From assembly GCA_910579055.1 (NCBI GenBank), contig CAJTSU010000006.1:1-5292 (forward strand): a DNA stretch of 5,292 nt, read 5' to 3'. Positions 1 through 5,275 of this stretch are shown here, one piece after another. The notes under the pieces were generated by a model, which was not told the DNA's origin, searched no databases, and saw only the letters and a program-made list of their open reading frames with translations. Source of the stretch: an uncultured Mailhella sp. Lineage in GTDB: Bacteria > Desulfobacterota > Desulfovibrionia > Desulfovibrionales > Desulfovibrionaceae. The position numbers were made by a program, and so were the translations under genes. Each line of letters opens with the position of its first letter. The first letter of the stretch is position 1.

Positions 1-11
1 CGCAGCGTCAC

Positions 12-28
12 GAGGCGCAAGCGAGCCG
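12..28 (+). repeat. Left copy of a 14-bp repeat (GAGGCGCAAGCGAG) shared with the right end
   Basis: The 14 bases GAGGCGCAAGCGAG at 12-25 recur exactly at 5276-5289. One differing base (C here, T there) and a shared CG extend the similarity to 16 of 17 positions. The bases just before are also alike: TCAC then GAGG here, TCACCG then GAGG there, differing by a two-base indel. Both copies have the same orientation and lie outside the operon. This suggests a dispersed intergenic element common in this genome, with function unknown. Confidence 0.6.
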
Positions 29-76
29 GACGTGGATACATGCTGCCTTTCGCTCGTGTGGAACACGGGCTGCTTT

Positions 77-96
77 GCGGCAATGAATATTGCCGC
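77..96. other. Perfect hairpin, 8-bp arms and 4-nt loop
   Basis: GCGGCAAT at 77-84 and ATTGCCGC at 89-96 are exact reverse complements around the loop GAAT. Half of each arm is G/C, so the stem should be stable in RNA. No T-run follows on either strand, so it is not a canonical intrinsic terminator. It could end an upstream transcript in a Rho-assisted way, protect an RNA end, or be part of the same class of intergenic repeat as its neighbour at 12-28. Confidence 0.5.
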
Positions 97-150
97 CTGT
101 GCCGGAGCAAAACGATACGCCTCGCACAACGCTATCAACACGGTTCTATA

Positions 151-343
151 ACAGCGTAAAAATTATTATTGGTATTCCATTAAATGTAAAATTATTGTTT
201 ATTTTTATCTATATAAAACAGTATATTATATAAATAATCCATATTTGATTCCTTTTTGGAAAAACTGGTGGCTTGCCGGATAAAGATCCGATAGAAAGCG
301 CATAATTTTGATAATATATTGATTTTATATGCTAAAAATTTTT
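151..343. promoter_or_regulatory. AT-rich intergenic segment upstream of the kor-suc promoter
   Basis: By hand count roughly a quarter of these bases are G or C, against clearly GC-rich genes downstream. The stretch is full of A and T runs and TATA-like words, and it ends in A5T5 at 334-343, thirteen bases before the proposed -35 box. It contains no plausible coding frame. It could act as a curved or easily melted upstream element, or as a binding region for nucleoid proteins. It may also hold a promoter for a leftward gene outside the window. A small inverted repeat, CGGAT-AAAG-ATCCG, sits at 277-290. No specific sigma-54, FNR-type or Rex-type site was convincing. Confidence 0.5.
170..179. 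promoter_or_regulatory. Possible distal operator, one mismatch from the promoter operators
   Basis: TGGTATTCCA differs by a single base from the perfect palindrome TGGTATACCA at 415-424. Its centre lies 245 bp upstream of that site and 215 bp upstream of the 386-393 copy. A repressor bridging distal and proximal sites by DNA looping is conceivable. In AT-rich DNA a single near-match can also arise by chance, so this is tentative. Confidence 0.25.
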
Positions 344-370
344 CCCGTACTCCTCTTGACGAGGAACGGG
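344..370. other. Hairpin enclosing the -35 region
   Basis: CCCGT (344-348) pairs with ACGGG (366-370), and TCCTC (351-355) pairs with GAGGA (361-365) around the loop TTGAC. A two-base bulge (AC, 349-350) interrupts the left arm. The loop carries most of the proposed -35 box. Because it lies upstream of the predicted transcription start, it is more likely a protein-binding inverted repeat or DNA-level structure than an RNA attenuator, unless transcription starts further upstream. No T-run follows it on the plus strand. On the minus strand the stem is followed by A5T5. Confidence 0.45.
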
Positions 371-384
371 TGTCCCTGTATTAA
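356..384 (+). promoter_or_regulatory. Predicted sigma70-type promoter for the korDABC-sucCD operon
   Basis: TTGACG at 356-361 matches the -35 consensus in 5 of 6 bases. After a 17-bp spacer, TATTAA at 379-384 matches the -10 consensus in 4 of 6. AT-rich DNA, including A5T5, lies just upstream and could serve as an UP element. The predicted transcription start near 391 falls inside the first GGTATACC palindrome, a typical place for a repressor operator. The resulting leader to the first start codon would be about 100 bases. This is the best candidate promoter in the leader, but AT-rich DNA offers weaker alternatives. Confidence 0.5.
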
Positions 385-385
385 G

Positions 386-394
386 GGTATACCA
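386..394. promoter_or_regulatory. Operator-like palindrome 1 (GGTATACC)
   Basis: GGTATACC is a perfect 8-bp palindrome, followed by A. The same nine bases GGTATACCA recur at 416-424, exactly 30 bp downstream, close to three helical turns. This copy begins one base after the proposed -10 box and spans the predicted transcription start, so a bound protein would block RNA polymerase. The core resembles GntR-superfamily operators of the form T-G-G-T-N-N-A-C-C-A. The family assignment is inference. Confidence 0.5.
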
Positions 395-414
395 ATAGAT
401 AAATATTCGTATTC

Positions 415-424
415 TGGTATACCA
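415..424. promoter_or_regulatory. Operator-like palindrome 2 (TGGTATACCA)
   Basis: This copy is a perfect 10-bp palindrome and shares GGTATACCA with the copy 30 bp upstream. It lies in the transcribed leader about 65 bases before the korD start. Two identical palindromes on the same DNA face fit two regulator dimers binding cooperatively. The regulator is not in this window. Confidence 0.5.
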
Positions 425-478
425 TTTGTGGCGGCAATGACGGGGTGTCAAATCGCTCCCGAACTGTGGAATGGTCGC

Positions 479-483
479 GGAGG
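479..483 (+). promoter_or_regulatory. Shine-Dalgarno site that fixes the korD start
   Basis: GGAGG, part of GGAGGAG at 479-485, is five bases before the ATG at 489. The in-frame ATG at 471 lies upstream of this site and has no comparable site before it. The family's usual short N-terminus also favours 489. Confidence 0.8.
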
Positions 484-488
484 AGAGC

Positions 489-692
489 ATGAAGAACTGT
501 ATTTTTGTGGAGCGGAGCTGGTGCAAGGGCTGCGGTCTGTGCGCTTCGTTCTGCGCGAAGGGTGTGCTGGAGCTGGACGGAGAGGGGAAAGCGGCAGTGG
601 CGCACCCCGAACTGTGCGTGGGCTGCGGGACATGCGAGAGGCTGTGCCCGGATCTGGCTGTTGCGGTGAGCCGGATGGAGGAGGCGTCATGA
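489..692 (+). CDS. korD: 2-oxoglutarate:ferredoxin oxidoreductase, delta subunit (2x[4Fe-4S] ferredoxin-like)
   Basis: This 67-residue protein is an iron-sulfur subunit expected to carry electrons between the catalytic core and free ferredoxin in the cytoplasm. Two classical four-cysteine cluster motifs are visible: C12-x2-C15-x2-C18-x3-C22 and C43-x2-C46-x2-C49-x3-C53-Pro. Each should bind one [4Fe-4S] cluster. An extra cysteine at position 4 is probably not a ligand. The length suits the small delta subunit of four-subunit 2-oxoacid:ferredoxin oxidoreductases. The start at 489 is chosen over 471 because GGAGGAG lies directly before it. Its stop overlaps the korA start by four bases (ATGA). 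On its own it could be any bacterial-type ferredoxin. The role as KorD rests on being first in a kor operon. Confidence 0.88.
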   Translation: MKNCIFVERSWCKGCGLCASFCAKGVLELDGEGKAAVAHPELCVGCGTCERLCPDLAVAVSRMEEAS

Positions 693-1837
693 ACGGGAAG
701 GAATGTTTCGTGCAGGGGAACGAGGCCTGTGTGCGGGGCGCGCTGTACGCGGGGCTGAAGTTTTTCGCGGGGTATCCGATCACGCCGTCCACGGAGATGG
801 CGGAGCTTCTTTCGGAGCTGCTGCCGCGTCACGGTGGTCATTTTGTGCAGATGGAAGACGAGCTGGCCTCCATGTGCGCCGTTATCGGGGCTTCGGTGAC
901 GGGCTGCAAGAGCATGACGGCCACCAGCGGGCCGGGATTTTCCCTGATGCAGGAGGCGCTGGGCTACGCCGTGATGGCGGAGATTCCGTGCGTGGTGGCC
1001 AGCGTGCAGCGCGGCGGCCCCTCCACCGGGCTGGCTACCAGGGTGGCGCAGGGCGATGTCAATCAGGCGCGCTGGGGTACGCACGGGGAACACTCGATCA
1101 TCGCGCTCACGGCGTCGGGTATCCAGGACGTGTTTTCCATCACGGTGGAAGCCTTCAACATGGCCGAGACCTACCGCACTCCGGTGATACTCCTGTTCGA
1201 CGAGGTTGTCGGGCACATGCGGGAAAAGCTGCTTCTTCCCGTGGAAGGGGAAGTTCCGGTGGTGAGCCGCCTGCGGACCGCGGTGAAGCAGGGGGTGAAC
1301 TACCACCCCTATCTGCCGCGTGAGGACGGGCGCCTGCCCATGTCGGACTTCGGCGGCGTACACCGCTATAACGTGACCGGCCTGTACCATGACATTTGGG
1401 GCTTTCCGACAGAGAAGCCGGAAGAGGTGGAGAAGCTCTTGTACCATCTGGTGGAAAAGATCGAGACCAGGGCTGACGAGATTGCGCGCTGGCGGGAATA
1501 CTTTCTGGACGACGCGAAGCTGGTGTTCATTTCTTACGGCAGCGCGGCGCGCAGTGTGCTGCATCTGGTAACCACGCTGCGGGGCAAGGGCATCCGCGCG
1601 GGCCTGCTGGAACTGCAGACGCTGTGGCCCTTTCCGGCGAATCTGGTGCGTTCGCGCACGGAACAGGCGCGGCATGTGTACGTGGTGGAAATGAACATGG
1701 GGCAGGTATGCGCGCAGGTGCGTCAGGCCGTGCCGCGTCCGGATGACGTTTTTCTGATCAACCGCGTGGACGGCCAGTTGATCACCCCGACGGATATCGG
1801 GAACGTGATGCGCGTGGTCGAAGGGAGGGGATTCTGA
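689..1837 (+). CDS. korA: 2-oxoglutarate:ferredoxin oxidoreductase, alpha subunit
   Basis: The 382-residue alpha subunit forms, with KorB, the thiamine-diphosphate-dependent core that cleaves 2-oxoglutarate and passes electrons to iron-sulfur clusters. The N-terminal pyrimidine-binding-type domain (about 1-240) shows YPITPSTE at 29-36, QMEDELAS at 54-61 with the glutamate expected to activate the cofactor (Glu58 by family analogy), TSGPG at 79-83, QRGGPSTGL at 107-115 and QGDVNQARWGTHGEH at 121-135. The C-terminal domain (about 277-382) contains E334-M-N-M-G-Q339, typical of KorA-type subunits. The start at 689 follows GGAGGAGG at 677-684. The same frame stays open upstream to 329, but that part overlaps korD and has no ribosome binding site. 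Branched-chain 2-oxoacid (Vor-type) enzymes look alike. The downstream sucCD favours 2-oxoglutarate. Confidence 0.88.
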   Translation: MNGKECFVQGNEACVRGALYAGLKFFAGYPITPSTEMAELLSELLPRHGGHFVQMEDELASMCAVIGASVTGCKSMTATSGPGFSLMQEALGYAVMAEIPCVVASVQRGGPSTGLATRVAQGDVNQARWGTHGEHSIIALTASGIQDVFSITVEAFNMAETYRTPVILLFDEVVGHMREKLLLPVEGEVPVVSRLRTAVKQGVNYHPYLPREDGRLPMSDFGGVHRYNVTGLYHDIWGFPTEKPEEVEKLLYHLVEKIETRADEIARWREYFLDDAKLVFISYGSAARSVLHLVTTLRGKGIRAGLLELQTLWPFPANLVRSRTEQARHVYVVEMNMGQVCAQVRQAVPRPDDVFLINRVDGQLITPTDIGNVMRVVEGRGF

Positions 1838-2634
1838 TGGCGGTTCGCGATTTTATCCGGGAACGCTTTTTCCCGCACATCTGGTGTCCGGGCTGCGGCC
1901 ACGGGACGACACTCAACGCGCTGCTCCACGCCTTTGACGAGCTTGGTCTGGATCCGTGCTCGCTGGTGATGGTTTCCGGCATCGGCTGTTCGGCGCGCAT
2001 TTCCGGTTATGTGAACGTGCACAGCATGCACACGCTGCACGGCCGCGCGCTGGCCTTTGCCACGGGCATCAAGCTGGCGCGCCAGGATCTGAACGTGGTG
2101 GTGCCCATGGGTGACGGCGACGCCACGGCCATCGGCGGAAACCACTTCATCCACGCGGCGCGGCGCAATATCAACCTGACCGCGATTCTGATGAACAACC
2201 GCATCTACGGCATGACGGGGGGGCAGTATTCTCCGATGTCCGGGGCGGGCACACTGGCGACCACGGCCCCGTACGGGAACATCGACCGGGACTTTGACGC
2301 GGTGAAGCTGGCGGAAGGCGCGGGAGCGACCTTTGTGGCGCGAAGCACCACCTACCATGTGAAGGAACTGTGCTCTCTGCTGAAGAAGGCCATCCTGCAC
2401 AAGGGCTTTTCCGTGGTGGAAGTCATGACCCAGTGCCCCACCTATTTCGGGCGCAAGAACAGGCTGGGCGACGCGGCGGACATGCTGCGCCACTACCGGG
2501 ATCATACCGCGCCGCTGGATTCGCCCAGGCTTGGTGAAAATCCCGGACTCATCCCCCGGGGAATTTTCGTGAACCGCGAGGAGCCGGAATACTGCGAATC
2601 CTATGAAGCGATCATCAGGCGGGTGAAGGAGTAG
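1837..2634 (+). CDS. korB: 2-oxoglutarate:ferredoxin oxidoreductase, beta subunit (TPP-binding)
   Basis: The 265-residue beta subunit carries the thiamine diphosphate and the proximal [4Fe-4S] cluster. WCPGCGHG at 16-23 supplies Cys17 and Cys20. GIGCS at 48-52 supplies Cys51, and QCPTYFGR near 199-206 supplies Cys200. These match the four cluster ligands of 2-oxoacid:ferredoxin oxidoreductase beta subunits. The cofactor motif is GDGD at 92-95, closing at NN 120-121, followed by IYGMTGGQ at 123-130. HGR at 68-70 is another conserved family element. The start shares one base with the korA stop (TGATG) and is preceded by GGGAGGGG at 1823-1830, so translation is probably coupled. Length is normal. 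The substrate is inferred from operon context rather than from a diagnostic residue. Confidence 0.9.
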   Translation: MAVRDFIRERFFPHIWCPGCGHGTTLNALLHAFDELGLDPCSLVMVSGIGCSARISGYVNVHSMHTLHGRALAFATGIKLARQDLNVVVPMGDGDATAIGGNHFIHAARRNINLTAILMNNRIYGMTGGQYSPMSGAGTLATTAPYGNIDRDFDAVKLAEGAGATFVARSTTYHVKELCSLLKKAILHKGFSVVEVMTQCPTYFGRKNRLGDAADMLRHYRDHTAPLDSPRLGENPGLIPRGIFVNREEPEYCESYEAIIRRVKE

Positions 2635-2637
2635 GAC

Positions 2638-3180
2638 ATGGAAAAATACCGTTTTCTTCTTTCCGGTTCGGGAGGCCAGGGAATCATCACCATGGCCATA
2701 CTGCTGGCCGAGGCCGCGGCGATATACGAGGGCCTGACGGCGGTGCAGTCGCAGGTGTACGGCCCGGAAGCCCGGGGCGGAGCGACGCGTTCGGACGTCA
2801 TTGTCTCCGACAGCGCGATTCTCTTCCCCAAGGTGACGCAGCCCGGGGTGCTCGTGGCCCTGAACCAGAGTTCCTTCATGAAATACGGGAATCTGGTGCG
2901 CCCCGGCGGGCTGCTGCTGACGGACAGCCGCATGGTGCATCCCGGCGGGGGGCTGGACGCGCGTCATGTGGCGCTGCCCCTGTATGAAACGGTCATGGCG
3001 GAGTTCGGCAGGGCCCAGGCGCTGAACATCTGCACACTGGGCGCGCTGATCGGGCTGACGGGCGTGATCAGCCCTTCCTCGGCGGAAAAGGTGCTGGAAC
3101 AGCGTTTCCCGCGGGCGGCGGAAAGCAATGCCAGGGCGCTGCGCCTGGGCCTGGAACTGGCGGCGGGGAGGGCGGCATGA
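2638..3180 (+). CDS. korC: 2-oxoglutarate:ferredoxin oxidoreductase, gamma subunit
   Basis: The 180-residue gamma subunit completes the KorDABC complex. It belongs to the pyruvate/ketoisovalerate oxidoreductase catalytic-domain family, fused to the alpha subunit in single-chain or two-subunit relatives. GSGGQGI at 10-16 is the N-terminal glycine-rich signature. YGPEARGGATRSDVIVSD at 41-58 is the second hallmark. No cysteine cluster motif is present, as expected. The start is three bases after the korB stop, with AAGGAG at 2626-2631 at good spacing. The stop overlaps the sucC start by four bases. This tight link to sucC ties the oxidoreductase to succinyl-CoA rather than to another acyl-CoA. 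Confidence 0.88.
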   Translation: MEKYRFLLSGSGGQGIITMAILLAEAAAIYEGLTAVQSQVYGPEARGGATRSDVIVSDSAILFPKVTQPGVLVALNQSSFMKYGNLVRPGGLLLTDSRMVHPGGGLDARHVALPLYETVMAEFGRAQALNICTLGALIGLTGVISPSSAEKVLEQRFPRAAESNARALRLGLELAAGRAA

Positions 3181-4331
3181 ACATTCACGAATATCAGGCC
3201 AAGGAACTGTTCCGGGCATACGGCATTCCCGTTCCTGAAGGCCGGGTGGCGGAGCATGCTTCCGAAGCGGCCGCGGCGTCCCGCGAGCTGGGCCCGGACG
3301 TGGTGGTCAAGGCGCAGATCCACGCCGGAGGCCGGGGCAAGGCCGGAGGCGTGAAACCCGCGGCCACGCCGGAAGATGCGGAACGGATCGCCGCCTCCCT
3401 GCTGGGCCGCGCGCTGATCACCGGGCAGACCGGGCCGGAAGGCCGCATCGTGCGCGCGGTGCTGGTGGAACGCGGGCAGAAGATCGCGCGCGAGCTGTAC
3501 GCGGCGGTCACGCTGGATCGCGCCGCGGGCCGCCCTGTCCTGATGGCCAGCCCGGACGGAGGCATGGATATTGAAGCCGTGGCGGCGAACACGCCGGAGC
3601 GGATCATTCGGGTCATGGCGGATCCGCTGTACGGCCTGACGGACTTCGAGGCGCGGCGGGCCGCGGCCTTTCTGGGCTTCACGGGCAGAGACCTGCACAC
3701 CTGCGCCCGTCTGCTGAAGAATCTGTTCCGCCTGTATGTGGAAAAGGAGGCTTCCCTGGCGGAAATCAATCCGCTCATTGTGACGGAAAACGGGGATATT
3801 CTGGCGCTGGACGCCAAACTGAACTTCGAGGACAACGCCCTGTTCCGCCACCCGGAACTGACCGGGCTGGCCGACGCCGACGAGCGGGACCCTCTGGAGC
3901 TGGAAGCGGAGCGGCACGGCCTGAACTACATCCGTCTGGACGGGAATGTCGGGGTCATGGTGAACGGCGCGGGGCTGGCCATGGCCACCATGGACCTGAT
4001 CAAGCAGGCCGGCGGAGAACCCGCCAATTTCCTCGACGTGGGCGGCGGCGCGGGCGCGGCCAAAATCGCGGCGGGGTTCCGGATCATCCTGTCCGATCCC
4101 AGGGTTCGGGCCATTCTCGTCAACATCTTCGGCGGCATCCTGCGCTGCGACCTTCTGGCGGAGGGCGTGGTCACGGCGGCGAAAGAGGCTGGTGTGAGCG
4201 TACCGATCATCGTGCGCATGCAGGGCACAAACGCGGAGGCAGGCCGGCGCATTCTGGCGGAATCCGGCCTGGCCTTCACCGTGGCGGAAACTCTCAAGGA
4301 CGCGGCGCGTCTGGTTTCGGAGGTCAGATGA
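3177..4331 (+). CDS. sucC: Succinyl-CoA synthetase (ADP-forming), beta subunit
   Basis: The 384-residue beta subunit (E. coli SucC is 388) binds the nucleotide and, with SucD, makes ATP from succinyl-CoA, or the reverse. The ATP-grasp domain begins with MNIHEYQAKELF. Nucleotide contacts include K45-A-Q-I-H-A-G-G-R-G-K55. EINP at 196-199 and Asp212 are the expected magnesium ligands. The C-terminal ligase domain has GNVGVMVNGAGLAM at 256-269, GEPANFLDVGGG at 280-291 and NIFGG at 316-320. The start overlaps the korC stop (ATGA) after GGGGAGGG at 3165-3172. The motifs fit the SucC family closely. ATP versus GTP preference cannot be read reliably here. A broader acyl-CoA synthetase role is less likely given the close match and the kor partner. 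Confidence 0.95.
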   Translation: MNIHEYQAKELFRAYGIPVPEGRVAEHASEAAAASRELGPDVVVKAQIHAGGRGKAGGVKPAATPEDAERIAASLLGRALITGQTGPEGRIVRAVLVERGQKIARELYAAVTLDRAAGRPVLMASPDGGMDIEAVAANTPERIIRVMADPLYGLTDFEARRAAAFLGFTGRDLHTCARLLKNLFRLYVEKEASLAEINPLIVTENGDILALDAKLNFEDNALFRHPELTGLADADERDPLELEAERHGLNYIRLDGNVGVMVNGAGLAMATMDLIKQAGGEPANFLDVGGGAGAAKIAAGFRIILSDPRVRAILVNIFGGILRCDLLAEGVVTAAKEAGVSVPIIVRMQGTNAEAGRRILAESGLAFTVAETLKDAARLVSEVR

Positions 4332-5194
4332 GCATCTATGTCAATGCGGAAACCCGTGTGCTGGTACAGGGCATCACTGGCTCGGAAGGCATGTTTCATA
4401 CCGGGGAAATGCTGGCCTGCGGCACCAGGGTGGTCGCGGGCGTAACGCCGGGCAAGGGCGGCGGCACGGCGCACGGCCTGCCGGTCTATGACTCCGTGCG
4501 GGAAGCCCGGGAAAACACCGGGGCGAACGCCTCGATCATCTTTGTGCCCGCCGCCATGGCCGCCGACGCGGCGATGGAGGCCGCGGACGCGGGTATCCCG
4601 CTTATCGTGTGCATAACCGAGGGCATCCCCGTGCGGGACATGACCCGCGTCATCCCCTATGTGCGCTCGCGCGGCTCCCTGCTGATCGGCCCGAACTGTC
4701 CGGGCCTGATCAGCCCCGGGCAGGCCAAGCTGGGCATCATGCCCAACCGCATCCACAGGCCGGGACGCATCGGCGTGGTTTCCCGCAGCGGCACCCTGAC
4801 CTATGAGGTCGTGGATCAGTTGACGCGCGAGGGGCTGGGCCAGTCCTCCTGCGTGGGCATCGGCGGCGACCCCGTCATCGGCCAGAGCTTTGCCGATGTC
4901 ATGAAACGCTTCAACGACGACCCCGGAACCGACCTTGTGGTCATGATCGGGGAAATCGGCGGCAGTGCGGAACAGGAAGCCGCCGCCTTCGTGCGCGATC
5001 ATTTCCGCAAGCCCGTGGTGAGCTTCATCGCGGGCCGCACCGCTCCCCCCGGTCGCCGCATGGGCCACGCCGGAGCCATCGTTTCCGGCCGCTCCGACAC
5101 CACGGAGGAAAAACTCGCCTTCCTCCGGGCCTGCGGCATCACCTGCGTCGATGACCTCGCCGCCGTCGGTTCTGTTGTAAAAAAAATGGTTTGA
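4328..5194 (+). CDS. sucD: Succinyl-CoA synthetase, alpha subunit (phosphohistidine subunit)
   Basis: The 288-residue alpha subunit binds CoA and carries the phosphohistidine intermediate. The CoA-binding Rossmann domain has GITGSEG at 15-21 and GVTPGKGG at 38-45. ITEGIP is at 96-101 and IGPNCPG at 120-126. The ligase domain shows VSRSGTLTYE at 151-160, GIGGDP at 177-182 and EIGGSAEQEAA at 209-219. MGHAGA at 245-250 places the active-site histidine at His247, equivalent to E. coli His246/247. The segment before it reads GRTAP where E. coli has GVTAP, a small variation. The start overlaps the sucC stop by four bases, with GGAGG at 4319-4323. The last codons contain a run of eight A (5179-5186), encoding part of VKKMV. 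It is the last gene of the operon. Confidence 0.95.
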   Translation: MSIYVNAETRVLVQGITGSEGMFHTGEMLACGTRVVAGVTPGKGGGTAHGLPVYDSVREARENTGANASIIFVPAAMAADAAMEAADAGIPLIVCITEGIPVRDMTRVIPYVRSRGSLLIGPNCPGLISPGQAKLGIMPNRIHRPGRIGVVSRSGTLTYEVVDQLTREGLGQSSCVGIGGDPVIGQSFADVMKRFNDDPGTDLVVMIGEIGGSAEQEAAAFVRDHFRKPVVSFIAGRTAPPGRRMGHAGAIVSGRSDTTEEKLAFLRACGITCVDDLAAVGSVVKKMV

Positions 5195-5199
5195 GCGTT

Positions 5200-5243
5200 A
5201 TGGGGGAGGAAGCCCCTTTTGAAAAAGGGACTCCCTCCCCCAT
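5200..5243 (+). terminator. Long hairpin just after sucD, probable operon terminator or 3' end element
   Basis: ATGGGGGAGG at 5200-5209 is the exact reverse complement of CCTCCCCCAT at 5234-5243. Pairing continues inward through AG/CT (5211-5212 with 5231-5232) and CCCCTTTT against AAAAGGG, with only two mismatches (5210/5233 and 5213/5230), around a loop of TTGAAA type. It begins five bases after the sucD stop. No T-run follows. The next bases are GCCCCCTCCCTCTCC, so it is not a textbook intrinsic terminator. It may terminate with help from Rho or stabilise the mRNA end. Confidence 0.7.
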
Positions 5244-5275
5244 GCCCCCTCCCTCTCCAGAACTTTCAATCACCG
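5244..5275. other. Pyrimidine-rich tail after the hairpin
   Basis: This stretch starts with a C/T-rich tract (5245-5258, nearly no purines) and continues into a short mixed sequence. No coding frame or conventional site is seen. C-rich, G-poor RNA of this kind can serve as a Rho loading region, which would fit termination at a hairpin lacking a U-tract. Confidence 0.3.

Larger units (their letters stand above)
1..150. other. Left-edge segment with no assignable gene
   Basis: Short reading frames run through this stretch on both strands. The plus frame is open from the left edge to a TAA at 157-159 (about 52 codons, arginine-rich). A minus-strand frame is open from about 168 down to the edge. 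Neither has a recognisable motif or a convincing ribosome binding site, and the two cannot both be real. The tail of an upstream gene cannot be excluded because the window cuts it off. What can be seen is a 14-bp repeat shared with the right end of the window, and a perfect hairpin at 77-96. Confidence 0.4.

Noticed and set aside
1..168. Partial coding frames on both strands at the left edge
   Set aside because: Neither shows a recognisable motif or start signal, and the 14-bp repeat within them recurs in non-coding DNA at the other end.
257..276. Possible sigma-54 promoter (TGG ... TTGC words)
   Set aside because: The GG and GC dinucleotides do not have the required ten-base spacing in any alignment I tried.
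356..369. Possible FNR/HcpR-type site beginning TTGAC
   Set aside because: The expected second half GTCAA is missing at the right spacing. TTGACG is better explained as a -35 box.
471..488. Alternative korD start at 471
   Set aside because: It adds six residues (MVAEES) made partly from the Shine-Dalgarno sequence, and no ribosome binding site precedes it.
329..688. Upstream extension of the korA frame to an ATG at 329, giving a 502-residue protein
   Set aside because: The extension runs through the promoter and operators and over korD in another frame, has no ribosome binding site and resembles no domain. The start at 689 has a strong Shine-Dalgarno site and matches the family N-terminus.
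703..1571. Plus-strand frames of 206 and 60 codons inside korA
   Set aside because: They are out of frame with the conserved korA motifs, have low-complexity compositions and have no ribosome binding sites.
332..5068. Long minus-strand open frames (up to about 498 codons) opposite korA, korB/korC, sucC and sucD
   Set aside because: They are histidine-, arginine- and alanine-rich, lack motifs and lie antisense to well-supported genes. This is expected from GC-rich codon bias on the coding strand.
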